Shown here in pieces: positions 23,791-34,600 of a stretch of DNA of 64,000 nt. Origin of the DNA: Mesorhabditis belari (Eukaryota > Nematoda > Chromadorea > Rhabditida > Rhabditidae). Location: NCBI GenBank assembly GCA_958450365.1, contig CAUEEP010000733.1, positions 3,017,001 through 3,081,000 of the forward strand, written 5' to 3'. The translations under genes were made by a program, and so were the position numbers. The notes below the pieces were generated by a model that saw only the letters and a list, made by a program, of their open reading frames with translations, did no database searches and was not told the DNA's origin. How positions within the stretch are numbered: the stretch's first letter is position 1; each line of letters begins with the position of its first letter.

Positions 23791-26700
23791 ATGTCTCACA
23801 AATTGGGCGATCCTATTAGTGACGATTCAGCTGATGAGAATTCACAGATTCGCGGATTGGAAGAGGATAAGGTAACAAGGAAAACGGGATTTGTTCTCTA
23901 ATAAAATTATAACAAAAGATCATTATCTAAATCACTTTACAATCTTAACATCAGTTATCTAATCACAAAAAACGATTACTTTGTTTAAACCTGAACAAAA
24001 TAATCGTTCTTTAATAAGAACTTGCTTGTGACTTGTTTAAAGTTTATTTGCAAGCACTAATATTATCTAAATCACTTTACAATCTTAACATCAGTTATCT
24101 AATCACAAAGAGCTATTACTTTGTTCAAACCTGAACAAAATAATCATTCTTTAATAAGAACTTGCTTGTGACTTGTTTAAAGTTTATTTGCAAGCACTAA
24201 TTTCTTTCTTTCTTCTTGTAAGGCTATTTTTAAAACCTAATACCTTCAACATCAGTTATCTTTAATTTAAAAATTAAAATATTAATTGCATTTTATTTCT
24301 CCAGGGAATTTACCACAATCCTGAGGTTTTCGCATCTCCGAGAGATGAAGAAGATGACATACTGAGAAGCTCGAATGAAGGTCAGAAATAAAACCCCTTA
24401 CAACAGTTACAATACTCGAATGAAGGTCAGAAATAAAACCTCTTACAACAGTTAAAATACTTTAAATGTTATAAGAGAGTCAAAGATTTACTTTCCCACT
24501 AAAATTCTTTTTAGTGGGATTTCCACTTTCCCACTTTCCCAAAATTCTTTTTTCAACCGGAAATTAGAGATCTCTCCAATCTACTGAACCTATAATTTTC
24601 TTTTAAATAATAATCCTAAATGTCGATTTTATTTATAGGGAAAGACGACGGAAATCTTGGAAAAACATTAGAAGATCGGGTTGGTTTTTTTTTTATTTTC
24701 TGAAAAATAACTTTTAGATGCAGGATGAAGAGAGTGAAGGAAATCAAGAAGGAAGAGGGGAATTTCAATCCAATAGGTAAATTCATAACGATTTGAGAAG
24801 CTGAATTAATATGACAATTTTTAGAAGACTTTTATGAGTACCTAACTGTAAATTCGTTTCAGAAGAGTTCAGTCATCCAGCCGAATACCCAGCTGGCCCA
24901 CCACCAGCCTACGAGGAAACCTCATTGCAACAAAAAGCACCACCAACAGCGGCTAGTACAGGTTCTGGTTGATAACAAAGCCCAGATCGTAAGAAGACGT
25001 TAAAATCTGTACTTACAATACAATCTTTTTAACAAAAAAGATAAAAATAGTTTAGAAGTTGGTTGTAAAAGTTATGCAATAAAATCTACAAGATGGTGCA
25101 CAATTACCCGCACTCAGCTCAGATTCTCCAGCTTAGCGAGTCAATCAGTTGACCTACCGTAAATACTGTAATAGTACCCCACCCCCATAATGACGGTGCG
25201 GAGTGTTGCGTAGTCGAGCTTTTAATTTTAATCGCTTTGTGCATTTTCAATGTCTCGCTGAATTCTATAATGTGCCCCTAAAAGTTTTTGTCGGGATTAC
25301 GGGTAACGGGCAGTTTATAAAGGAGAAACTTTGCAAAAAACTTCATTTTCGTTGATTGTTAGCTGGCAGTTTGTCAAGTATATTGTAGTCAGTGTTACCG
25401 TAAATACTGTAATAGTTCCCGACCCCCATAATGACGGTGCGGAGTGTTGCGTAGTCGAGCTTTGAACGCGTTTTTCTCGACACTGGTTTATGCTATAATG
25501 CTCACTTAGGTATCAAAAAATAGCTGAAATTCAGGGCTATTTTTTGATACCAAAGACGCATTTTTTGAAAGTACGGGTGCTTTGAAAAAAATGAAATACT
25601 AAAAAACTTTTGCGACTACGCGACTGTACGGGGGGGGGGAGGTGAGGCACTATTACAGTATTTACGGTAATTCTTTTTTTATTATCAAATTGAATATTTC
25701 TCTTGCAATGTGTTTTCTGGATTTGATCAGAAAAGTTTCGAAACTTTTGCTAGAGCGCTGTTGCGCGTTTCCTGCGGCGAAATTGCGATTTTCTGGTTTT
25801 TGTGACTAGTTTCAAACCTGAAAATCAAAGAAAACCAGCTTTATTTACTCCTTTTTACTTATTATTACCTATTACTTTTTACTTATTGCTTATTTATATT
25901 TCGAAAATCTAGCTCATTTTTACTAGAAAACAATGAATTTCGATTAGGGATCAGTTGAAAATATGAATTAGAACTAAGTGCGGGTAATTGTGCGCCACAC
26001 ATCGGCGCGAAATAAGGCAAAAATGCGTTTTCTATCGGATTTTTCTGGGAGTACCTTTTTTAGATGCGGAAAATTGTGCTGATTCCGAATCTGAAGGAAT
26101 TTTCCAAATCCCTCTGACAGAAATTTGGTGCGCCACCCTTTACAACAAATATCTAAGCTTTTCCTCTAATAGAAAGTAACTTATAATCGATTTTCTTTTC
26201 TTTTCCAGAATCAAATCGAATCAAGACTCCAACTTCTCTCACCGGAATGCTTCTTGGAAACATTGCTCGTCCATTTGAGGTCACTTTTAGTTTCTAAGAT
26301 TTAAAAGTTAAGTCATAAATCTGTCATTTATTTCAATTTATGTGCTTATCAACTTGTTTTAATCTTAGTGTTAAAGTAGAAAACGTTTTTCCGGTTCTCT
26401 AGTGCTTGCTGTAAATTGATTTTGATCTTTCGCCAAATGCAGTCCTTTGAATCTTGTATTAATCGCTAATCTCGTTAATTTTTCGAATTCCTCTTGGTTT
26501 TTGACTGAAAATATCGACTTGAGAAGCACCTGTCCCAGTCCAAAGAGGCCTCTCTCTGCCAACACTCACCAAATTTAGCCCATAATTATTTCCCATTCCC
26601 CTTTTCTCTCTCAAACCACGAAAATTCAATATTACTAAACAGTCAATATTACTAAACTTTTTTATTTTTCAGAAGATGGCAATGGGGAGCAAAGGAGGAA

Positions 26701-29657
26701 ATCATTCCGATGAAGAAGACGATGATGATGAATACGATGATATGGATATTCCTGTTAATGTGAAAAGTTAGTTTTATAAATATGAAAATAGTAACCAGAT
26801 ACTCTATTGAAAGAAGTGTAGTGTTAAATTGTCAACAATTTGAGCAATCAATAAACTTAAAGGGTGAGGAATACCTTGTGCTTAAAGGAGGTAGAAGGCT
26901 GTGCTTAAAGTTCTTAAAGGCTTAAATTAGATCTCAATAAAACCAAATTCTCAGCAGTTAGATGCAATAATCCAATTTCTTGATAAAGTTTCCTGTAAAA
27001 AGAATTCAAGTGAATCGATTTCTCAATAATTTATCAGGTATTAAAAGATGAAATCAGCTTTCCAGGTCAATTTCAAACTTAAGTAGCTCAGCTTACAGTT
27101 ATTATCTTATGTTTAACAGTTTAACAACGATTAAACTCAATTTCTATTGGGTTGGTGAATTGAAAACTGCGGGCTATTGTCATATGTGACAGTTTGAGCA
27201 TTTTCTTCAAAAGAAACCCATTTTGGTGTCAATGGAAAAGTTGTAGAGAATCAAAAATCAAGCTTATATCCAAATTTTCAGAACGATTCAAAAACTGGTT
27301 TTCAAGAAATGCCAAATTCACGAATTTTCACAAAACTTGCATTTTAAGCGAAACTACTAAGTGTATCTTTTTGGAAATTTGGATATAAGCCTAATTTTTG
27401 ATTCTCTACAACTTTTCTATTGACACCAAAATGGGTTTCTTTTAAAGAAAGTGCTTAAACTGGGACATCTCCAGTCCTCCATTTTTGAGTCTCACACACA
27501 AACCAAAATCCTACTACGAAATCCGCAAATTGCCTGTAAAATGGGCAGAAGTCGTCAATAATAATGGAAATTATTTGGAATGAATTCATAGTTTTATGTT
27601 CAATAAATTTTAGTTCAAAATCTGGCAGCTTTCAATTCACCAACCCAATAGTTGTTAGAATCAATAGATAAATAGCTTCAATCAATTCATTGACCCTGAA
27701 GGGTTTTCAATGAATCGATTAAAGTTATTCATCTATTGATTCTAAGAACTAGAACTTGAGTTTAATCGTTGTTAAACTAAGATAATAGCTGTTACCCTGA
27801 TACAAATTTACAGCGCAATATCTTCTTTTTATGTCATCTATAAAGCAAAAGATTTCCAAGTTAACCAAAAAGCAAGCAAGTAAGGTTTTTGAATAGCTTA
27901 TCACTCACAAAGAATCCTCCAAGACAACATTTTTTTGAAGTAAACAGACCTGATCTGACCAAACTAACCAGATTGATTAACTTGTAAGATAAATTCAGCC
28001 TTTAGCCATCTCTATTTTAAAACATCTTGGATAAATCCATTCTCAAACTCAACTCAATTTTTCTAAAAATGAAAAAAGCTCTATAAAGCTTAGTTTTCAA
28101 GTAAAATCAGTCTTAAAATCTTTTTCTTTTCCTGCATATCGACTTTTCTAGAGAAGAGCAAGTACAACAATGGAAAATACCAGTTTACTGATGAGGAAAT
28201 CGAGCTTTTAGAGATGATGGATGAATATCAAGTAAGTTTTTTGATAAAGTTTATGCTGAATATTTTCTATAATATAATTTTAGGCAGAGGAGATCGGTAT
28301 TGAACCAGCGTTGAAACCGTTTCTTCTCGAGTTCCAACCGGCTGTTGGCGATGTCGACTCGTTTATCAAAGTACCTAGACCGGATGAGGTGATTCATTTC
28401 AATTAGAATATTCAAGATTGGCTAGAGTTTTTAGCTTGAATACTATCTTCATAAAGGTTAAAGATCTAAATTTGATTCCAGGTCGAAGACAACATTGGTC
28501 TCACTCAATTAGATGAGCCAGCCATTAAACAATCCGATCCAACCATATTAGATATGCAACTACGACATACTACAAAAGAGGTATAGAGTTTTGAAAGTCA
28601 ATGATCAATGAAGTCAAATCAATGAACTCAATGAAGTCAATGAACTCTGAACTTTCAATGAACTCATTCCAGTTCTCCTCCAATCAAGATACCCCAGTGA
28701 AACGAGTGCATCGAGCTGATCGAAATGTTGAATTGATCGAGAAATGGATTGATGATATAAAGGTTTGAACAATTAGAACAATTGCAAGTTCTGATTTTTG
28801 ATCTACTTAGAGTCTTTGCTAATCTATTTAGAATAAATCTTGATCATGACTTTTGATTCCTTAGGATCTTCGGCGCTCCAAACCATTTAATATGTGCTTT
28901 GGCAAGGACATTCCCGCCAAACGAATAGCCCATTTGCCACAATTCTCGCGTTCTTTACCCAAAATCACTATTTATACATAGCGCACAAATAAGGGAATTT
29001 ATAAATTAAACAAATTTAAACATCAACCAGTATCACAAATTCCGAATAAAGTAAAACAACGACAACCTGCGCTATAGCTGGATAGAACTATGACATCCTT
29101 TATAACGACAAATAATCGAGAAATGGATTGCTGATAGAAATGGATTGCTGATTGTTGAAACAACAAAATTAGAACAATTGCAATTTCTGATTTTTGATCT
29201 ACTTATAGTCTTTGCTAATTTATTTAGAATAAATCTTGTTCATGATTTTTGATTCTTTAGGATCTTCGACGCTCCAAACCAGCCGCCAGTGTTCACTACA
29301 CGAAACCATTGCCCGACGTTGAGAAATTAATGCAAGAATGGCCAGCTGATTTTGAGAAAGGATTACCTGGGATACAGGTAAATCAAAGAAAAATTTCACA
29401 TAAACTAAAATACCTTTTAACTAACTGTAAACTGTAACTTTTAGTTACCCACTGCCGAGCTAGACGTCGATCTGCCGACTTTCGCCGATCTATGTCTCAA
29501 TCTAGTTGATATTCCTGTTCACAAATCTCGTATTCAATCACTTCATCTTCTTTTTTCGCTTTATTCTGAATTCAAGAATTCACAACATTTTCGCAATTTA
29601 GCGCAAAATGCTGAGCCGATGGCTTTCAAAGAGAATACAGATCGGTTAGAGTTGTGA
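23791..29657 (+). CDS. dyf-6: Intraflagellar transport protein IFT46 / DYF-6, 13 exons, 404 aa
   Basis: An IFT-B subunit that moves cargo along the axoneme of sensory cilia. Exons: 23791-23871, 24305-24380, 24639-24679, 24718-24776, 24873-24961, 26209-26279, 26673-26766, 28152-28231, 28284-28388, 28482-28580, 28673-28762, 29261-29377, 29445-29657. The CDS is 1215 nt. The N-terminal 170 residues are acidic and low-complexity, with a PPPAYEE (PPxY-type) motif near 120 and an acidic run DEEDDDDEYDDMD. From about 171 on the conserved IFT46 domain is clear: QPAVGDVDSFIKVPRPDE, LDEPAIKQSDPT, WIDDIKDLRRSKP, VHYTKPLPDVEKLMQEWP, LPTAELDVDLP and DIPVHKSRIQSLHLLFSLY ending near the C-terminus. Intron 3 is 38 bp. 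The exon-5 donor (GTTCTG) is weak: reading through would stop after STGSG, so an N-terminal isoform is conceivable. Introns 5, 7 and 11 contain MITEs, a mariner and a mosaic insertion. Confidence 0.93.
23922..24202. repeat. Direct tandem duplication, about 138-bp unit, in dyf-6 intron 1
   Basis: The block starting TTATCTAAATCACTTTAC and ending TTTATTTGCAAGCACTAAT is present twice (about 23922-24062 and 24063-24202) with few differences, so it is recent. Confidence 0.9.
24370..24456 (+). repeat. Tandem duplication of the dyf-6 exon-2 donor
   Basis: The 42-bp segment with CTCGAATGAAGGTCAGAAAT is repeated directly, so two identical splice donors (GAAG|GTCAG) lie 42 bp apart. Using the second would read into a stop, so the first is taken as the real donor. 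Confidence 0.85.
25155..25669. mobile_element. Palindromic MITE, TACCGTAAATACTGTAATAG family: one half plus one full copy
   Basis: A left half starts at 25155 (TACCGTAAATACTGTAATAG, CCATAATGACGGTGCGGAGT). A full copy runs 25396-25669 and ends CTATTACAGTATTTACGGTA. The centre carries an inner hairpin, TTTTTTGATACC with its complement. A third copy is in wrm-1 at 50104-50367. It lies in dyf-6 intron 5. Confidence 0.88.
27147..27648 (+). mobile_element. Short mariner derivative (TTGGGTTGG family, copy C), 502 bp
   Basis: Both termini are present with TA flanks (27145-27146 and 27649-27650). The left half is the internal palindrome; the right end keeps the last transposase codons (AAATTGCCTGTAAAATGGGC region). 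It has no catalytic residues. It lies in dyf-6 intron 7. Confidence 0.88.
28741..29275 (+). repeat. Duplicated dyf-6 exon 11-intron-exon 12 segment around a mosaic insertion
   Basis: Segment 28735-28880 (end of exon 11, intron 11, start of exon 12) is repeated at about 29115-29275, where the functional exon 12 begins. The first copy of exon 12 (28867-28883) is cut after CTCCAAACC. Between the copies, 28878-29110 is composed of sequence very like 14612-14740 and 14850-14915 (3' flank of PARG), followed by sequence like 17733-17780 (a PARG intron), in the same orientation with intervening bases missing. Confidence 0.85.
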
Positions 29658-29954
29658 AGAAATTGCTAATGAAATATTCTTTAAACTTACTTCACTCCAA
29701 CTCTTTGGACTTTTTCTCTAACTTTAAGAGATTAATCTTTTAATTTCAAAGCTTTAACTTTAAATAAACTTCTCCATTTTCACCTTTCACTTGAGTTTCC
29801 AGTCAGTACAGTTAAGCTTCTCTATAACGACCTATATAACGATTTAGAAGTTCTAAAAGGTGCCTTAAATTGCTGGGTAGCTGTCCAATTAGTTGTAATC
29901 GTTTCCCGCAAAGGGTAGCTACACAGAAAATGTGGGGCACGGTTTTAGAATCGT

Positions 29955-30174
29955 TACCGTATTTTCTCTAATAGTAGTGCACCCTGGGCGTCGCCTAAAT
30001 TGCTCGAAATCTTGAGAACCGCTTATCAGAACCTATCGATGTGGGGTCGGAAAATGTAGCTAACGATGAGATCTTGTGGGGGGATATGAGTGTTGAGCTT
30101 CTGTGAAAACTTGGAAACTGTAAAATAGTGATCAACTCGGCTTGGCGGGGTCTACTATTAGAGAGAATACGGTA
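29955..30174. mobile_element. Palindromic MITE, TACCGTATTTTCTCTAATAG family, copy 1
   Basis: Starts TACCGTATTTTCTCTAATAG and ends CTATTAGAGAGAATACGGTA. The interior includes AATGTAGCTAACGATGAG. Sister copies are at 30243-30456 and 52996-53189. Confidence 0.85.
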
Positions 30175-30242
30175 TATGAAAAAAGAATCAATACTCTACC
30201 GGTGGGATTGAACCTTTGATAAACAGCTCTAGTAAAAGGGAA

Positions 30243-30456
30243 TACCGTATTTTCTCTAATAGTAGTGCACCCAGAGCGTCGCCTAAATTGCTCGAAATCT
30301 CGAGAACCACTTATCAGAACCTAGCGATGTAGGGTCGGAAAATGTAGCTGACGATGAGATCTTGTGGGGATTTGAGTGTCGAGCTTTTGTGAAAACTTAG
30401 AAACCGTAAAATAATCACCAACTCGGCGGGTTGCACTACTATTAGAGAGAATACGA
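30243..30456. mobile_element. Palindromic MITE, TACCGTATTTTCTCTAATAG family, copy 2
   Basis: About 90% like the copy at 29955-30174 and in the same orientation; the right terminus has decayed to ATACGATA. Confidence 0.85.
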
Positions 30457-30856
30457 TATTGAGAAATTTTCGGTCCCTTCGATATCGTTCTAGCGAAGTT
30501 CAACTGTACTTTGAATCACTTTTTGTCACCTAAACTTTAATTTAGTACTACAAAATGACTATAAAATGATTATAAAATATTATTACTTATAAAATGACTT
30601 CTAAACTTTCATGTTTCACCCGTTTCACTCTTGCTTTAGCTGTAAAAAAATGAAATCGGTTAAGTAAATTGTATCCAATTGATGTTCCATTACAGTCTGG
30701 ATAAAGTAGTGTTCAGTTGATAAGATTAATATTTTTTAAAATCTTTAACAAAAAGTTATTCAGTTTCATTGACTAAATACTTTTTCTTATAATAATAACA
30801 TGTTTTTACATTATTTTAAGCCTTAGAAGTTTATTTCGAGCCTTGCTAAAGCTAGC

Positions 30857-31143
30857 TACTGTATTTCTTCGAATAGAAGACCGGGTAAAGAGTATGATCG
30901 CGTACTCCTGAGTAGCAGCCCTTTTTAAAATTTCTTTTCTGCATAAAAGCTTTCAATGAAGTGCTATAGAGCTGAAAAAAGGCTCAAAAATACGACATGA
31001 GCTCACCGATTTTTGAGCCATTTTCCAGCTCTATAGCACTTCATTGAAAGCTTTTATGCAGAAAAGAAATTTTAAAAAGGGCTGCTACGCACGAGTACGC
31101 GATCATACTCTTTACCCGGTCTTCTATTCGAAGAAATACGGTA
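30857..31143. mobile_element. Palindromic MITE, TACCGTATTTCTTCGAATAG family, copy 2
   Basis: A near-perfect hairpin of about 287 bp matching 5818-6126: CTTCGAATAGAAGACCGGG at the left, CCCGGTCTTCTATTCGAAG at the right, centre near 31000. The left terminus has one change (TACTGTA). Confidence 0.9.
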
Positions 31144-31722
31144 AGCTATCAAGCTTTTATTTTTACTATAAAACTCGAATATTTTACAACAAATTTGTGA
31201 TTTTTCAAGTGTTTTTTTGTTATCTAATAATAAATTTGACTTTATTCGTTAAAAATGCAAAAGAAAATCAAAATTTTCATAAAAAAGGCACAAAAGAGTT
31301 GAACGAAAACACACCGAGTTGAGAAAAATTGAAAATTTTGATAAATTTTGATTATATTTTGATAAGATTAAGTATTAAAATGGAGAAAAAAAGCCAAAAA
31401 TACAAAGATCACATTGAAAATTGAATTGAATCAATGGAAACTTGAGGAAAATTTGAGTTTTTTTTTCTTATTGCTAAAGAAATAAAAAAATTGGAATGTC
31501 TCAAAAAGACTCATAACAAATTTTTATATTAAATAAAAATAGATATTCAGCTAATGAATCTACAAAAAAATGCCTATTAAAAGAGAAAAACTAACGCTAC
31601 AGCCTTTTGTGAGCTGTTTAAACTTCGATTTTAAAGGCTTACTTCAAGTTTTTCAATTAAAGTTTTAACTTGTACTGGAATCTTTCAGATTTTCTTTAAA
31701 ATAATAGTTAGAATTTATAGAT
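31144..31722. other. AT-rich gene-free stretch, 3' of the small membrane gene
   Basis: A/T-rich sequence (many A runs) without any reading frame or repeat I can support. Confidence 0.5.
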
Positions 31723-32986
31723 TTAAGCCTCAGACACGTAGCTCTCGTCTTCCTCATAGAAATTCCCCCGTTTCACCACCGCTAACGAGTGTGGACCCAT
31801 TCGCATGTTGTGACGAGCAGCGATCTGAACAAGTTTTATGTAAACGTAGATTACTATTACCACCTAGGGTACATCTTGTACTTGACTACTTAAGCTTCGT
31901 ACTTGTCTGATCTGTTAAATACGATGATACTATACGATGGCCCAGCTCAAGGATCTTGTACTAGCAGTCGTTTAGACTAGTAGTTATTTTGTTGGGGAAA
32001 GGGGTTTTTGGGAGGGTTTTTTGGTTTTTTTTTAAATTAAAAGGGGGGATGGGTTTTTTTTTTTGGTTTTTGGGTTTTTTTGGTGGGGGGGGGTTTTTTG
32101 GGGGGTTTTTTTTTTTTGGGTTTTGGGGGGGGGGGGTTGGTTTTTTTAGAAAGGTACTAGATGTAATCTAATGCTAGCACAGTGCATAGGTATACTGCTA
32201 ACAAGGGTCAGAAATGATCGTGAGATTTCGGCATCAAAATGCAAACACCTATCGAAGCCTCGTGCTTGTCTAATCTGTTAAATACGATGATACTCGTAGT
32301 ATTAGGTTAGTACCAAATTCTCTTTGTATCAAAAAACTTATGAAAAGTATTTCTTCACTACTATAGTAACCAGTGAAAACTTGCAAGAGAATGATCAGAA
32401 GTGACTGTGAGATTTTGACACCAAAATTATTGCATACGGTGAGTACGATGGTGATTTCGGATTTTGTTATGAATCGCTAGTTTTTGAGAAAGACGGCTTT
32501 GAAATTTCTACACCGAAGTTCTTGTAAAGAAGCATGCTTCGTTTTCGGGGCTTTAGAAAATTTTTTTTTTTTTTTTTTTTTTGTTAAAAGAGAATTTTTT
32601 TTTTTATTTTGTGGTTTACTTTTTTTTCTACTACTAGTCTAAACGGCTGCTAGTACAAGATCCTTGAGCTGGGCCTGGTATCAGATCAATTAGAGTTAGA
32701 CTTCTATGAGACTAGCTACTGTATTTCTTTTGGCTAAGTTCCACAAATCGAAATCTATTTTCCTCTTTTCACCGACCCTCTCAAAAGCTGTCACATCATC
32801 GTGCTTGGTGATGCAGAAAAAGTTGATGAAGAGGAAAGAAACCAGGAAAAGAAAGACTGAAAGTTGAAATTGGTTGAGTATGTAAAAGTTCATCGGTAGT
32901 ATTTGAATCAAATTTTCACCTGTAAACAAAACGCCGACCACAACGGGTCCCATATAGTCAAGCGTGTCGAAATCCTGCTTGGGCAT
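31723..32986 (-). CDS. Small single-pass membrane protein, unknown function, 101 aa
   Basis: Exons 5' to 3': 32986-32920, 32856-32720, 31824-31723; phases match. Residues 1-12 are polar (MPKQDFDTLDYM), 13-39 form one hydrophobic segment (GPVVVGVLFT, then FLFLVSFLFINFFCI), and the rest is a charged tail (KHDDVTAFERVGEKRKIDFDLW) ending acidic (NFYEEDESYVSEA). The ATG lies two bases after a TTTAG acceptor, suggesting SL trans-splicing. I do not recognise the family. The short upstream frame at 33138-32908 also covers part of this region, so an extra 5' exon is possible. The second intron carries the foldback element at 31939-32676. Confidence 0.68.
31939..32676. mobile_element. Foldback element with G/T-only core
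   Basis: Inverted ends GGCCCAGCTCAAGGATCTTG plus TACTAGCAG and the complement CAAGATCCTTGAGCTGGGCC. The left interior (about 31990-32150) is almost only G and T in homopolymer runs; the right interior has a long T run (about 32559-32605). A segment at 32175-32470 recurs at 34300-34600. Confidence 0.78.
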
Positions 32987-33196
32987 TCCCTAAATGGCAA
33001 AAAGTTGCAAGACTTGATGTAAAAATTGAATATTGAAATTTGAGAGATACTTGAATCAATTGCACAAAGAAAAATCAAATCTTGGATAATTTTATTTGAG
33101 CGTGAAATGAGCCGGTTTTTTGTCGTTGACATTAACAAGATTTTGCAAAAAAAATTTACAACCAGAAGAAAATTAGTGACGTTGAAGGAAAGATTA

Positions 33197-33561
33197 ACAC
33201 GTTGACGACATTGTCACCTGATGCTGTCTGACACATATTCGTTCGCCTGGGACATTGTCACCTAATGCTGTCTGGCACATATTCGTTCGCCTGGGACATT
33301 GTCACCTGATGTCAGGTGACAGTATCAATATTTTTGTGCATATTTATGTTTGCTGATGATGGATATTAAATATATATTAAATAAGCAAGTAGGGTAGTAT
33401 CTATATTCGACTTGGTCCCGGAAAATGTCGATTTAACCGTTGATTATTAAAATTTTAATTTTTTAGGTGACAATTTCAGGTGACATTTTTTGTCGAAAAA
33501 AAACAACATTGTCCCATGTGATTGTTTGTGCAAAAACGCCATTATCGTCAACGTGTTAAGA
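33197..33561. mobile_element. Foldback/MITE with internal direct repeats
   Basis: Ends TTAACACGTTGACGACATTG and CATTATCGTCAACGTGTTAA are inverted. Inside, the unit GGGACATTGTCACCTGATGC plus TGTCTG is repeated two and a half times. Confidence 0.78.
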
Positions 33562-34064
33562 AGTTCTCAAATTTGGAACGATGAGTTTTCATTTTTTCAT
33601 TTTTAAATATAAACTTCAAAGGAATCAAGTAAATTAATTAAAAAAAAAGAATACGAATAGGTTTGTCTGAAGTACTCAAGTACTCAAAATTTTCCTTTTT
33701 CTTTTTCTTTTTGTGAGATGTGAGATGAATGCCAAAACAAGCCTTTCAAAATGCCTAAATCCCTCTATTCGGTCAAGTAAACTAAAAACAATAGCTAATA
33801 ATATTTTAAGCTTTTTTTTGAAATGATATATAAACATAATAGGTACTAATGAATTGGATCTAGAACTTGTATAAGATTTGTATAAGATTTTTGTTTTTCA
33901 TCCCGTAGAAAGGAACTAAATTAGGGCTTACAAATGGTTTAGATACAAATAATTAGGCTAATGTGCAAGCTAGAGTAATCACAGTAGGCAATAGATCGTT
34001 TAGTGTTGCTTAGGTGACAGTAAACTTGTTGAGAATGTTTAACGAAGATAATTAGCTTACAAAG

Positions 34065-34160
34065 TACAGCTTACAAAGTACAGCTTACAAAGTACAGCTT
34101 ACAAAGTACAGCTTACAAAGTACAGCTTACAAAGTACAGCTTACAAAGTACAGCTGAAGT
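34065..34160. repeat. 14-bp minisatellite ACAGCTTACAAAGT
   Basis: Seven direct copies of a 14-bp unit, with a short relative at about 34725-34770 inside a larger repeated segment (33960-34085 resembles 34650-34745). Confidence 0.92.
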
Positions 34161-34289
34161 TATAGCTGTAGTCAAAAAGCTTTCTAGAAAAACATAGCTT
34201 AAGCTGAATACTACAAAGACTAAACAAGACTCGAATATCCCAATTTTGCACTCAAATTTAGTCAGAAACATGTATTTCTATTGGAAAAG

Positions 34290-34600
34290 AGAGAAAAATA
34301 CAGTGCATAGACATACTGCTAACAAGGGAATAGTCAGAAATGATCGTGGGATTTCGGCATCAAAATACAAACACCTAAAGAAGCCTCGTGCTTGTCTAAT
34401 CTGTTAAATACGATGATACTCGTAGTATTAGGCTAGTACCAGATTCTCTTTGTATCAAAAAACTTATGAAAATTATTTCTTCACTGCTATAGTAACCAGT
34501 GAAAACTTGCAAGAGAATGGTCAGAAATGACTGTGAGATTTTGACACCAAAATTATCGAATACGGTGAGTACGATGGTGCTTTATACGAATACGGTGAGT
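34290..34600. repeat. Dispersed repeat, second copy of 32175-32470
   Basis: Shares AGTGCATAG, ATACTGCTAACAAGGG, GAAGCCTCGTGCTTGTCTAA and CTTTGTATCAAAAAACTTAT in the same order and orientation as the copy inside the foldback element. Confidence 0.85.

Larger units (their letters stand above)
29810..30506. mobile_element. Tc1/pogo-type non-autonomous element with two nested MITEs
   Basis: Ends CAGTTAAGCTTCTCTATAACG and CGTTCTAGCGAAGTTCAACTG are imperfect inverted repeats flanked by TA. Inside are two copies of a smaller MITE (29955-30174 and about 30243-30456). The remaining host sequence is short and non-coding. Confidence 0.72.

Noticed and set aside
31989..32171. Gly/Phe-rich 60-codon frame
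   Set aside because: Comes from the G/T-only low-complexity tract, possibly an artefact.
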